64,000 bases of DNA from Wurfbainia villosa (GCA_025175895.1 CM046006.1:66732288-66796287); one strand, 5' to 3'. Shown: positions 44,829 to 55,798, counted from the stretch's first letter. Program-made: numbers and translations. Notes: generated by a model not told the origin, from the letters alone.

Positions 44829-46028
44829 TGTTAGGGCAATCTCTTACCATGATTAGGTTTTGATGTGTGTGGCAAAGGGTTTAAGTTAGTTTGTTATGTT
44901 GATTTAATATGTGCATTGAAGTCGTGAAGGACTTAGTAATTCACACATGGAGCCATGGCGAGTTTCACAAACTCATGACTCGGTCCTTGAGTCGGTGAAG
45001 GATGACTTTGCGGAAGCCGTGCGCTTGGAGCATCCGAGGGACCACCGGAGGAAGTAGTCTTCGAGGCAAGAGACGCGAAGGAGCATTGCAGAGCCGTGCG
45101 CCTGATGCTGCCGAGGGACGTGGTCGCGAACGAAGAGAACTTCGAAGGTGAGGGACTCCGAGAGATGAGAGTGAGCGAATGTAACCCGGGAAGGGGTAGC
45201 TCTTAGGTGAAACTTGGCCATTTGGCTAAGTGTCGGATGGGATTTCCCGACACTAGTCGACTGCCATGGAATGGTAGTCATCGCTCAGTCGAGCGTGGTT
45301 CCCGGTATTCGGCCCAGCTATTTTGAGGCCAACGATCGCTTGCCTTATGTGGCGATCATTGCCAAGACTCATCGATCGGCTGCGAAAGCGTGATCGGGGT
45401 CGAAAGGGTTTGACCACAGAACCGCTCGTAGCCGACTGGGCAGTCGACTACGGAGGCAGCAGTCAACTAATGAGGTCCATCAGTCGACTGCCAAGTGTTC
45501 CGTTGGACTACAATGATCAGGATCTGACGTGTTCAGAGACCATTGTAGTAGCGACAATCGACTGCCAAGGGCAACAGTCGACTGGTGGCGGCCAACGGGA
45601 AGAAAAGCCTCCTCTCTATAAAAAGAGAGGGTGTGGAGCTTTGGGGGGTTAATGCTCTTACTCCAAACGACCATCCAAGTGCCCCACAAGCTCTAAACTC
45701 TTCTTACTTGTTTTTACTCCATTCTTATTGTAAGAAGAGTGATCTTCATTGTAAAGGTTACCTCCACCTAGCTTGGTGCAAAGGAGAGGCCATTAGTGGA
45801 TTGGTTTTGGCGGAGTGATTCACCGAGGACGAATCGGGGACCGTGGATTAGCGGCGTTGCCGTGAACCACATTACACCATCTTGTTAGCGTTTGATTTCT
45901 TGTATTTCTATTTGCTTGTCTTGCTTTATTGTTTTCGTTGCGCTAATCTCTTTGTAGACGAGCAAATACCGACATCCATCATAAGAGGGATATTCACCCC
46001 CCTCTAGCCGGCCGTTCGATCCCCTACA
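44829..46028 (+). repeat. Element T 5' LTR
   Basis: 1200 bp, TGTTAGGGCAATCTC to GATCCCCTACA. Landmarks: a CCCGGGAAGGGG-type segment near 45190, a GTCGAC-rich core 45255..45590, a palindromic TATA box 45611..45630, and the edge ATTCACCCCCCTCTAG at about 45991..46006. Confidence 0.95.
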
Positions 46029-46030
46029 AG

Positions 46031-46042
46031 TGGTATCAGAGC
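46031..46042 (+). promoter_or_regulatory. Primer-binding site of element T
   Basis: TGGTATCAGAGC, two bases after the LTR. It is an unmutated initiator-Met tRNA-type site. Confidence 0.9.
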
Positions 46043-46091
46043 AAGGTTGCTTGTCACCGGACTAACCGCCGCAACAAGCTCTACATCAAAA

Positions 46092-47834
46092 ATGGCCGGC
46101 TCAAACATTCATCCACCGAAGTTTGAAGGGGAATTCGCTTAGTGGAAGAAGCGAATGGAGGTATTTTTTGAAACGGATTTTGATATCATGATTACAATGG
46201 AATCCGGTTTCGTTTTGCCTAGGGATGAAGAAGGGAAGCCAATAGAGAAATCTAGGTGGACTAAAAAGCAAAGGGAAGAGCACCTTGCAAACTCAAAAGC
46301 CAAGCACCATCTCTTCAATGTGCTCCCCCAACAAGAGATCAACTGAATTGGAGAATGCCTAAGTGCCAACGAGATGTGGGAGAAGCTAATTGAGCTTCAT
46401 GAAGGCACATCCGAGGCGAAGCTAGCAAGGAGAGACCTCCTCCGCTCCCAACTCAACAACATTAAACTAGAAAAGGGAGAAAAGGTAATTTCCTTACATT
46501 CTCGTTTCAAGGAAATTATAAACGGTTTGTCAAGTGCAGGTGAGAAGCTAGCAAACCGGGATATGGTTATGAAGGCTATAGATGCCTTTCCGTGATCCTC
46601 AAAATGGAGCTCCATGGTGGACTCATTTTATATCTCCAAGAATTTAGAAGTAAGCACCTTGGAGGAATTCTTCTCAACCATGGATCTTCATGAAACGAGG
46701 CTTGAAGAAATACAAGAAGAGCCAAAAATCCAACCTTCAAGGGGAGTAGCATTGTTGGCAAACAAGGGGAAGAAGAAGATGGAAATCCCCTCCTCCTCCG
46801 ATGATGAAGTATCCTCATCCTCCTCCATGGATAGCATGGAAGAAGCGTATATGGTAAGGAGGGTAAGGCGTGCTTTAAAAGGTTTTAGATTTAATAAATC
46901 TAATGATAGGAATAGAAGACAAAGGGGGAAAATCATTTGCTACAATTGCCAAGGAGAGGGACACATAAGAGATAATTGTCCCCTCCTAAACAAGAGCAAG
47001 GAAGAAAAGAAAAAGAAGGAAGAAAAGAAGAAGAAAAAGGGGAGCAAGAAGAAAAAGGAAGAGGAGAAGAAAGCAAAGGAAAAGGGAAAGGCCAAGGCAT
47101 TCAAAGCAAAGACTTGGGACGACCCTTCCTCCTCATCTTCATCATCATCCGAGGAAGAAAATGCATTCGTCACCAACCTAGCATTGATGGCATTTGACGA
47201 CTTGGATTGCTCCTCCATCAAAAATGAAGAATCAAGCTCAAATGGAGAGAGCTCAAGTGAAGGGGGAGCCTCCTCTACATCCTCATCCGAAGAAGAAGAA
47301 GAGGACATGGAGACTATGGTAACAAATCTAACTCCTAAGAAAATAGTTTCCATGGTCTCTAGCTTAACTAGGGATTTATTTAGAGCTAAGAAGAAGAATA
47401 AGAGCATGCTAGATCAAATTAAGGATCTAGAAAATAAACTAGAAAAAGCATGCTTAAATGAAGATGAAAATATTTCTTCTAGCTTAAATGATGCATGCTC
47501 ACATGATAACTATATGCCTTTTGATGTTAATGATGCATGCATAGAGGAAAATAGGGCTTTAAGAGAGAAAGTAGATTATTTAACCAAAGCCCTAGAAAAG
47601 TTTACAATTGGCTCAAACACCTTGAACATGATTATAGGGAGGCAAAGAGCTAGCTTCAATAAGAAAGGACTAGGATACAAAGAAAAGAAAAATGAAAAGG
47701 CCTATAAATTCCTAATTGCTAGGGGACAAGATAAGAAGAAAGTAATTGCTAGGAAATGGATCCCCAAGGAGTATCTAGTGAACCCCATAGGAAAGAATTT
47801 GTATTGGGTTCCAAAATCCATCCTTAAGGGTTAG
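46092..47834 (+). pseudogene. gag: gag of element T, three in-frame stops
   Basis: 581 codons in one frame with no frameshift. Stops: TAG 46140..46142 (Trp in F), TGA 46344..46346 (Arg codon CGA in the F counterpart), TGA 46593..46595 (the Arg of DAFPRSSKW). All three fit C-to-T decay on one strand or the other. Domains match F: copia capsid (WKKRMEVFFETDFD, ARRDLLRSQLNNIK), zinc knuckle CYNCQGEGHIRDNC (46938..46979), a Lys/Glu run, acidic Ser-rich tracts, a probable coiled coil, and the end RKWIPKEYLVNPIGKNLYWVPKS split across two W-PK motifs. The last 406 codons are open. Because the LTRs are young, the broken copy may have been mobilised in trans or have decayed quickly after insertion. 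Confidence 0.92.
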
Positions 47835-49100
47835 AAAACCCCTAGGGTAGTCAACCATATGCAATTGACTTATATCATATTTTGGTTGACTTAGGATGGC
47901 GGGACAACATTTTTAAATAGTGTTAGGTGATGATAACATGCCTATAAATAGTTAATAATGCTTAAATCATGATAATTAATGTAATTGCTATGTATGCTTG
48001 CAATCATGATTTTGATATTTGGCACATAATCATGAGAAATAGAGTTAAATCATGCTTTAGGTGATACTTTATTTATTATCATGACATAATACCTAATGCA
48101 TGATCATTAATTGATAAATACTTTAGGTTCATGATCATAATGTAGAATTAATTGATATATGCCTCTATGATCATATGGATTGTTAGGTTGATACTTAACC
48201 TTGATAGAATTATATGAATATAATGGTTAAGTATATACAAATACCCCCTAGGATGCATCTCACACTCACCATAGGCTACTTTGATTGAAAACATAGTATG
48301 GGCGAGATGTTAGGATGATACAAATGTCCACTAATGCCTATGACATTTAGATGGTCATTTAAAGTATCAAAATAGCAATAATAGACTAATCATGGGGAAG
48401 GCTTATGTTTAATTCATATACATATTGCCCAAAGATCATGGTTGGATATTTCATATGTTTTCAAAATAATTTCTTAATCTAAAATCTATGTATTCATGTT
48501 TTGAAACAATTGGAACCAAAACTAGGTGTTGAAATGGATACTCACATGATCAAAAACCTAGTGGTTTTTAAAGCTTTTGGATTTTTGGCAAATCCGTGAA
48601 AATATAATGATTTTTCATGAAAAACTATTTTTCATTGATATATATACTTAAAAGAAATATGTTCCCCAAATTTCATGATTTTTCGAATTTTCTAGAATTT
48701 TTAATGCATTTATGAAATCCGCCCAGAAAATCAGAATTTCGGAATCCATTGTGCCAGTCAACTGCCATACTGATAGCAGTCGACTACTCACCTGAAAAAT
48801 AGTCTAATATTTTCTGATTTCAGATTTTAAACATGTTTTTGGTTTTTTCCTTCTATTAGACTTGATGCCATGAGTTTATAACTTAGTGTTAATCTTTTTG
48901 ATGGTGTCAAAGGGGGAGAAATAATTGTGTTTAAGTAAATTATGATAGGGGGAGAAATATGTATGGGGAGTTTCATGGATTAAGGGGGTGTTGCATGTTG
49001 TTATATCATGTTTATGTTTACATGCTTTCTTACCTTAGAAATTTTTATCAAATGTTTTTACCTAACTTAAACGGATTGCCACACATCAAAAGGGGGAGAT
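47835..49100 (+). other. Element T 3' non-coding region with PPTs
   Basis: No ORF. Order: inverted repeat CATCTCAC..GCGAGATG (48256..48309, one arm base changed), conserved block (about 48383..48442), two boxes CAGTCAACTG and CAGTCGACTA (48755..48786), purine tracts AAAGGGGGAGAAAT (48909..48922) and GGGGGAGAAAT (48948..48958), and the terminal PPT AAAAGGGGGAGAT (49088..49100). Confidence 0.8.
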
Positions 49101-50284
49101 TGTTAGGGCAATCTCTTGCCATGATTAGGTTTTGATGTGTGTGGCAAAGGGTTTAAGTTAGTTTGTTATGTTGATTTAATATGTGCATTGAAGTCGTGCA
49201 GGACTTAGTAATTCGCACATGGAGTCGTGGCGAGTTTCACAAACTCATGACTCGGTCCTCGAGTCGGTGAAGGATGACTTTGCGGAAGCCGTGCGCTTGG
49301 AGCATCCGAGGGACCGCCGGAGGAAGTAGACTTCGAGGCCAGAGACGCGAAGAAGCATTGCAGAGTCGTGCGACTGATGCTGCCGAGGGACGTGGTCGCG
49401 AACGAAGAGAACTTCGAAGGCGAGGGACTCCGAGAGATGAGAGTGAGCGAATGTAACCCGGGAAGGGGTAGCTCTTAGGTGAAACTTGGCCATTTGGCTA
49501 AGTGTCGGATGGGATTTCCCGACACCAGTCGACTGCCATGGAATGACAGTCGACTGCTCCGAGTCGAACATGGTTCGACTGGTATTCGACTGGCTGTTTT
49601 GAGGCCAAGATCGATCGCTTTATGTGGGCGATCGCCAAGATCACGATCGAAGGCGCAATGATCGGGTCGAAGGGTTCGCCACAGACCACTTATGTAGCCG
49701 ATAGGCGTCGACTACGAGCGTGACTGATGAGGTCCATCAGTCGACTGCCAAGTGTTCCGTTGGACTACAACGGTCGGGATCCGACGTGTTCGGAGACCGT
49801 TGTAGTGGCGGCAGTCGACTGCCAAGGGCAGCAGTCGACTGATGGCGGCCAACGGGAAGAAAAGCCTCCTCTCTATAAAAAGAGAGGGTGTGGAGCTTTG
49901 GGGGGTTAATGCTCTTACTCCAAACGACCATCCAAGTGCCCCACAAGCTCTAAACTCTTCTTACTTATTTTTACTCCATTCTTATTGTAAGAAGAGTGAT
50001 CTTGATTGTAAAGGTTACCTCCACCTAGCTTGGTGCAAAGGAGAGACCATTAGTGGATTGGTTTTGGCGGAGTGATTCACCGATGACGAATCGGGGACCA
50101 TGGATTAGCGGCGTAGCCGTGAACCACGTTACACCATCTTGTTAGCATTTGATTTCTTGTAAATCTATTTTCTTGTCTTGCTTTATTGTTTCCATTGCGC
50201 TAATCTCTTTGTAGACGAGCAAATACCGACATCCATCGTAAACGGGCTATTCACCCCCCTCTAGCCGCCGTTCGATCCCCTACA
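49101..50284 (+). repeat. Element T 3' LTR
   Basis: 1184 bp, TGTTAGGGCAATCTC to GATCCCCTACA. It is nearly identical to 44829..46028 outside the core; the core 49545..49730 is rearranged relative to 45275..45450. Palindromic TATA box at 49868..49887. Confidence 0.95.
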
Positions 50285-50312
50285 AACATAACTTGGAGGA
50301 TCAGCTCCAACA

Positions 50313-51005
50313 GTCTACCCCTTTTTAATGTTTGACAATCCATTAAAGTTTAGGTTAATCTTCTCATGTTTAAGTTACAATCAAAACTTATATGTGAGCT
50401 CATGTGATTAACAAAACAAGTAACAGTAATAGTGTAATAGTGATATAAATGATAAGGAGATGAATGATAATCTAAACTATAAACATATTCTCCTCCCCCT
50501 TTGGCAAACACCTAAAAGGGATCATAGGGATATTGAGAGTATAAGGAATACAATAACCCAAAAAGCATTTAAGAATCATAGCATCCTCCCCCTAATCCTT
50601 ACTCCCAGTTATCCAATGTACCAATAATGAATTTTAGCAAAATGTAATGAAAGCACCATGAAAAAAAAATCAACAGAGTTTCCCCTTAAAATGATTGTGA
50701 TAAAACATGCTAACAACATTTTAATACTTACTAACAACAAGAAAAATTAGACCAAATTCACATTAATCAATGAGAATCACATTTTAACACATACAATAAG
50801 CAAAAAAATCATATTCATGTGCATTTTTTTTAAAAACTACCCACAGAAATACCACCATTCAGTCGACACACAAAAAGCCATTTTTACACTGTGATTACTA
50901 CATTCATTAATAGTGCTCATTTCGCAAAGTCTCTAAGTTTTTGATACTATCCAGAATTCTAAAATTCAGATATACTATAATTCATTAACAGAAGAACTAT
51001 TAACA
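50313..51005 (-). other. Element E 3' region with PPT cluster
   Basis: Non-coding, between the envelope-like stop and the 3' LTR. Reversed PPT copies at 50313..50328 (GTCTACCCCTTTTTAATG), about 50492..50502 and 50585..50592. Confidence 0.7.
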
Positions 51006-52061
51006 CTACATGATCGGTGATGAGGGAGCCGACGAATTAGTCGTCAGAGACCATAGGAGTTTGAGAATCTCTGTCTGCTGATCCAGAAGTTGCATTTGTC
51101 GGATTGAGACTTCCGAGAAACGTGTATCAATCATCATCTCAAGATCCACAAGTTGTGTGTCCACCGTCTCTGTGAACTCAACATAATCACGGCGCAGTCT
51201 GTCTAGCTGCTTAGATACGGACGAATAGGGTTCGTCAGCTAGAGCTAGAGGTTCTTCTTCTTCTTCTTCTTGTGTGACCATATCCCATCTCTCCCTTGCC
51301 CGGTGTCCATCAACCCACACAACAGTCTTTTTGCCTTGGGCCATGCCGGCCAAGGCAAAATTTCTGCATTTGATGAAATCAAATTCTGTTATCTGCATGA
51401 CCTTGCCCCTGCTATTGTTCATGCCTATGGCCTCTAACCAAGATGTAATGATATGTCCAAAAGACATGTAAATTTTCTTTTGGATAGGGACTATGAAGTG
51501 GATGATGCAGAGAAACATATTTAATGCAATGTTGAAATCTAGATGGTTCTTGAGGAAATGGAGGGCTAGTAAATGATACGGTCTTACCTTAGCTTGCCCC
51601 CTCGTGACTATAGGAAGGATGAAACATATAATGACCTTGTATAGGACATTGTCAAGGGCAGCTAATGTCATGGCTGGAGCCAGGTTGACACCAGGTTGTC
51701 ATGGTTTCCTAAAGAAATATTCATGAATGTCATTGAGAGAGTATCCTTCAATAGGTTCTTGAATGCTCAGATAGAATTCAAGAGCTGACGTTGACTCTCT
51801 ACACCCTAAAAATGCCCTAAGGATATTAGGAGTGAAGGAGATATCTCTCCTGGCTACCCTACTCCTGTAAATGAGTTGATCCCCCGTAGGTTGTAGATTA
51901 TTGTAAAACTCAGAAACTAGGTCTACATTAATATCGTGATCGCAGGAGACTAGTTTACTCAGTTGATAATAATCGATGACATCTATTACATTTGGAGCAA
52001 ACTCCTTGAAAAACTCTTTCTCTAAAGAGTGAGTAGCCATCATTTTGAATTTGTAGTTCAT
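51006..52061 (-). pseudogene. Envelope-like ORF of element E, one in-frame stop
   Basis: 352 codons from MNYKFKMMATHSLEKEFF (52061) to 51006, interrupted only by TGA at 51699..51701 (a CGA Arg would fit). The frame stays open upstream of the ATG to the acceptor-like site at 52162, adding a basic KRKQSDVTRKETSR segment. The N-terminal half has EFYNNLQP, then VARRDISFTPNILRAFLGC, the pattern of the plant family called putative plant transposon protein or envelope-like protein of Sireviruses. The C-terminal half has EEEEEE, then a predicted coiled coil (SVSKQLDRLRRDYVEF..ILKLLW). I see no clear signal peptide or transmembrane anchor, so real envelope function is unproven. Confidence 0.72.
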
Positions 52062-52161
52062 GAATATATGCTGATGTAATTCGAAAGGAAATCGGGGATC
52101 CGTAGAGGGGTTCTCCCTAGATGTTTCCTTCCTAGTGACATCGGATTGTTTTCGTTTTTGC

Positions 52162-52488
52162 CTAGAGATGCAAAAATTATGTCAAAAATGTAAGATGAAT
52201 GCAGTATGATGCGGTATGATGAATGACAAGGATAAACACTGATCAGTGATCAATTATGGACGATTAATCATGAAAGCAATGAGAAGGAAGAGAGAAAGTT
52301 TATACTTGGGCACCATTGACTCTCGTTCAAGTGATTTAGAGCTGGTGAGACCTTAAGGATGACACCCCTTCTTTCAAAAGTAGATTTTTCCAATGAGGAG
52401 GAAGGTTTGTCGAACCCTAGCTGTAGAAACTATCGGCTTAGGGTTAGGATTTCAACCTACACATGGAAGGAGATGTAAGAAGACTTAC
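52162..52488 (-). other. Possible intron upstream of the envelope-like ORF
   Basis: On the minus strand CCTAGG is followed by GTAAGT (donor, 52488..52483). TTTTTGCATCTCTAG (acceptor ending 52162) precedes the extended reading frame. The length of 327 bp and the near-consensus ends are plausible for a plant intron. No transcript evidence is available here. Confidence 0.4.
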
Positions 52489-52624
52489 CCTAGGTTAGCT
52501 TGGGTTCGAGAGAGGTAGTGTAGGTGTAGTAAGTGTTGAAAGGTGGTCGGAGATTCGAGCGGTGATGGAGAAAGCGAAGGAGGAGAAAAAAATTGTGAGT
52601 GAGTCGAACGGGAGTATGGTTTCC

Positions 52625-52905
52625 TTATATAATTCCGCGTCCAACAGTCGAGGCGATAAGTTAAACGTCTCCACTAATAAAGCAGTCGAGGCACGGGTCT
52701 AGTTCGCCACGATTATGTGCCTTCATTAAATCATCCAGTCGATGCGTTGGTCGAGCGCGCCTCAATTCTTGTCACTGGTGGCTACAACCAAGGGTGTCAG
52801 TCGAATCAGTGCCTCGACTAGAAGTGTGGTCAAGCTCCTAGTCATGAGCAAACTCGTGTTTTAAGCCATGAGCAGTCGAGGCACTGCCTCGACTAGTTAC
52901 TGATA
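52625..52905 (-). promoter_or_regulatory. Box cluster and TATA box before the envelope-like ORF
   Basis: Sense-strand order: repeated boxes CAGTCGAGGC / GCCTCGACT (52905 down to about 52640), then TTATATAA (52632..52625), then about 137 bases to the putative donor site. The boxes have the same GTCGAGGC sequence as those in the E LTR (44085..44390). Published work on Sireviruses reports repeated boxes upstream of the LTR promoter and a second cluster 5' of env, which this matches in position. Confidence 0.6.
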
Positions 52906-53573
52906 ACTGATTTTCACAGTTTTTCAAACAGATTTCAGAAATTCATATTTAATTCAAAATACTTTAAAAAATCTTGAAAATTTTCGTACAGACTTCAAAC
53001 ATCATGCTCTTACACAAAAAAAAATGTGTAAAATACAAGACCTAATATTTCTATGGATTGATATGGTTTTCAAAAAATCTAAAAATTAAGCCTTTTTAGT
53101 GTTTAATTCCATTTGTATCACTAACTCCAAAGGTGATCCTTACACCTAGATGTGATTGACCACAGTGAAGATAACATTCTTAGGTATTTATCTTAGGTTT
53201 GCAATTTTCTCAAGGGACCCAACCAATTTTACTTGGTTGGAATGTCCAATTATGATCTTCAAACCAAGTGCACATGAATTACGTAATGGTCTTCCCCATC
53301 ATTAGTCAAATTAATGATCATTGTCTCGATAACCTCCTTGCCCAAGGGATGCAATGAACATTTTGGGTAAGTTGGTTATACCTAAACATCTCACCCCCAC
53401 CAACTAGAAATACAAAAATAGTTTTATTAACCTTATAGTTTGTGTGAGATGCTTCCCAAGGTATCCCTGATTTCTATACTTCCTTCTTGTTATGGTGAGT
53501 TTGTCCTTATGATCATGAAGATATTTTAATTCCTCACTCAGTGACACGCACACCTAGTTCCCTTCTCAAGTGA
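52906..53573 (-). other. Element E region between RNase H and the env boxes
   Basis: Non-coding. It holds the inverted repeat CATCTCAC (53387..53394) and GTGAGATG (53444..53451), then the conserved block (about 53251..53310, with GTCTTCCCCAT). These two signals stand in the same order as in A, F and T. Confidence 0.7.
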
Positions 53574-55798
53574 CTAAAATTCCTTCTCATGGAGAGGTTT
53601 AGTGAAGATGTCTGCTAGGTTAGATTTTGACTCAACATAATTGAGTACAACATCTCCCCTAGCTACATGATCTCTAATGAAGTGATGTCTCACTTCAATG
53701 TGCTTTGTCCTAGAGTGGTGGATGAAATTTTTTGTCAAATTAATAGTACTCATGTTGTCACAGAGCACTTGTACATTTTTGTATGACAACCCTAGTCCTC
53801 CAACGTATGAGTCATCCACAACAGTCGTGATACACTCTCCCCCATGGCTATATACTCAACCTCAGTGGTGGAGAGAGCAACACAATGTTGCTTTCGACTG
53901 GACCAACTCACTAGTGAAGAACCTAGGAATTAACATCCTCCACTCATACTCTTTCTGTCTAACTTGCACCCAACATAGTCAGAGTGAGAATAGCCAACTA
54001 AATCAAATGATTCAGTACGAGGGTACCACAACCCAACCTTAATAGTGCCTTTTAGATATCTCATTATCCCTTTTACAACACTTAGGTGAGACTCTTTGGC
54101 ACATGACTGATATCTAGAACAGACCCCCACAATATATAAAATATCAGGTCGACTTGCTGTGAGATAAAGTAAACTACCAATCATGCTTCTATAATATTTT
54201 AGATCCACATATTTTCCTCCATCAACATTTCCTAGATTTGTTCTTTGTGCCATAGGAGTGGATATTTCTTTTGAATTATGCATATTGAATTTCTTTAACA
54301 GATTCATGGCATACGTAGACTGATGGACGTATATACCTTCCTTTGTTTGTTTGATGTCTAGTCTGAGGAAGAATGTGAGTTCTTCCACAAGACTCATCTC
54401 AAACTCACTCTTCATGTGTCCTATGAACTCGTTCAGATAGTCCTTATTATTTGAGCCACAAATTATGTCATCGACATAAACCTAGGTCACAAAAATATTT
54501 TCACCATCTCTTCTCAGAAATAGTGTAGGATCTATCTGACCTCTTTTCAACCCTTTCTCTTCGAGAAATGTGGACAACCTTTCATACCAAGCACGAGGTG
54601 CTTGTTTTAGCCCATAAAAAGCTTTTTTCAGTCTTTACACATGGTCCGAAAAGTCTATACTTTCAAACCCCGGTGGTTGTTCAACGTACACATCTTCCTT
54701 AATTACCCTGTTCAAGAAGGCTAACTTCACATCCATTTGATATAGTTTGAAGCTTTTATATGTAACAAAAGCTAGCATAAGCCTTATGGATTCTAGATGG
54801 CCTACCGGAGTGTAGGTCTCTTCATAATCTAACCCTTCAATCTAATTATAGCCTTTGTCAACTAATCTTGCTTTATTTCTTATAATCTCTCCACAATCTC
54901 TCCCTTGTGGTTCATTTTGTTTCATAACACCCATTTAGTACCAATTATGAAGACTTCTTCCGGTCTTGAAACTAACTCCCATACTTGGATTCTTTTGAAT
55001 TTCCCTAGTTCATCTTGCATTGCTAAGATCCAATCAAGATCAAGCAAAGATTCTTCTATTACCCTTTGTTCAATTTCTGAGATTAGAGCAACTTCAACCC
55101 CTTCATTCCTAAAGGATGATATGGTCCTCACCCCTTGTTGAAGTTCTCCAATAATTTGATCATGGGGATGACTGACACTTATCCTACTGGATCTTGGTGC
55201 TTGAGATGTTTCAAGTACTTGGTCATTTGATACATCTTCAAGCAATGACCCTTGTGACTTAGACTTTTCTTTATCAAACTCGACCTTAACTCCCCCCACT
55301 TTATTGTTCTCTTGTAATTTAATCTTCTCCATTCCAAATTTAATTTCTTCATCACTTCTTCGAGTATTGTCAAATTTTTCACCTTCTTCAAAAACGACAT
55401 CTTGTGATTCTTCAATTAATTTTGACCTTTTGTTGTAGACTCTATATGCTTTGCTAATAGAAGAATATCCAACAAGAATACCTTCATCAACTTTAGCAGT
55501 GATTTTTCCTAAATGATCTATGGTATTTAGGATAAACACCTTGCAGCCAAACACCATAAGATGCTTAATTGTAGGTGGCTTTTCAAACCAGAGTTCATGA
55601 GAGGTTTTTTCTAGAAACCATTATATTAGCACCCTGTTCTGTACATAACAGGATGTGCTGACGGCTTCAACCCACAAGTAGCTTGGAAGAGCATACTCAT
55701 TGAGCATGCTTCTTGTAGCTTCTTCTAAGGCTCGATTTTCCCTTTCCATAACACCATTTTGTTGGGGTGTTCTAAGAACTGAAAATTCATGTCTATAC
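53574..55798 (-). pseudogene. pol: Element E pol: integrase end, RT, RNase H remnants
   Basis: The integrase C-terminal part starts at the A3 insertion with FSVLRTPQQNGVMERENR (containing the catalytic Glu), MLNEYALPSYLW, then a stop and MVFGCKVFILNT (55557). RT begins near 55020 (DELGKFKRIQVWELV), is broken by several stops at 54920..54420 where YVDD would lie, and resumes at 54415 (MKSEFEMSLVEELTFF, YYRSMIGSLLYLTASRPDI). RNase H is split into LDRKSMSGGC (about 53932) and DNMSTINLTKN..LADIFTKPL (53819..53574). It is more decayed than any D copy. Confidence 0.85.

Larger units (their letters stand above)
44829..50284 (+). mobile_element. Element T: gag-only LTR retrotransposon (TR-GAG type), complete
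   Basis: 5456 bp, plus strand: 5' LTR 44829..46028, PBS, a single gag (46092..47834), a 1.27-kb non-coding 3' region with PPT, 3' LTR 49101..50284. A perfect TSD, AACAT, flanks it (44824..44828 and 50285..50289). The LTR flanks are nearly identical, so it is a recent insertion. It has no protease, integrase, RT or RNase H. It is the same family as F. Confidence 0.95.
43078..55798 (-). mobile_element. Element E: envelope-type Sirevirus, incomplete in window
   Basis: Minus-strand element inserted in the gag of A (candidate TSD ACCTC, 43073..43077). 3' LTR 43078..44828 plus 50290..50312 (interrupted by T), then PPT, a 3' region, an envelope-like ORF (51006..52061), an upstream regulatory segment, and RNase H, RT and the end of integrase up to 55798, where LTR A3 interrupts it. 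Gag, protease and the 5' LTR must lie right of the window. An ORF after RNase H is the defining feature of envelope-type Sireviruses such as soybean SIRE1. Many stops and frameshifts show that it is old. Confidence 0.8.

Noticed and set aside
44829..50284. T as part of element E because it lies between the E LTR pieces
   Set aside because: T has its own LTR pair, PBS, PPT and perfect AACAT duplication, and the opposite orientation.
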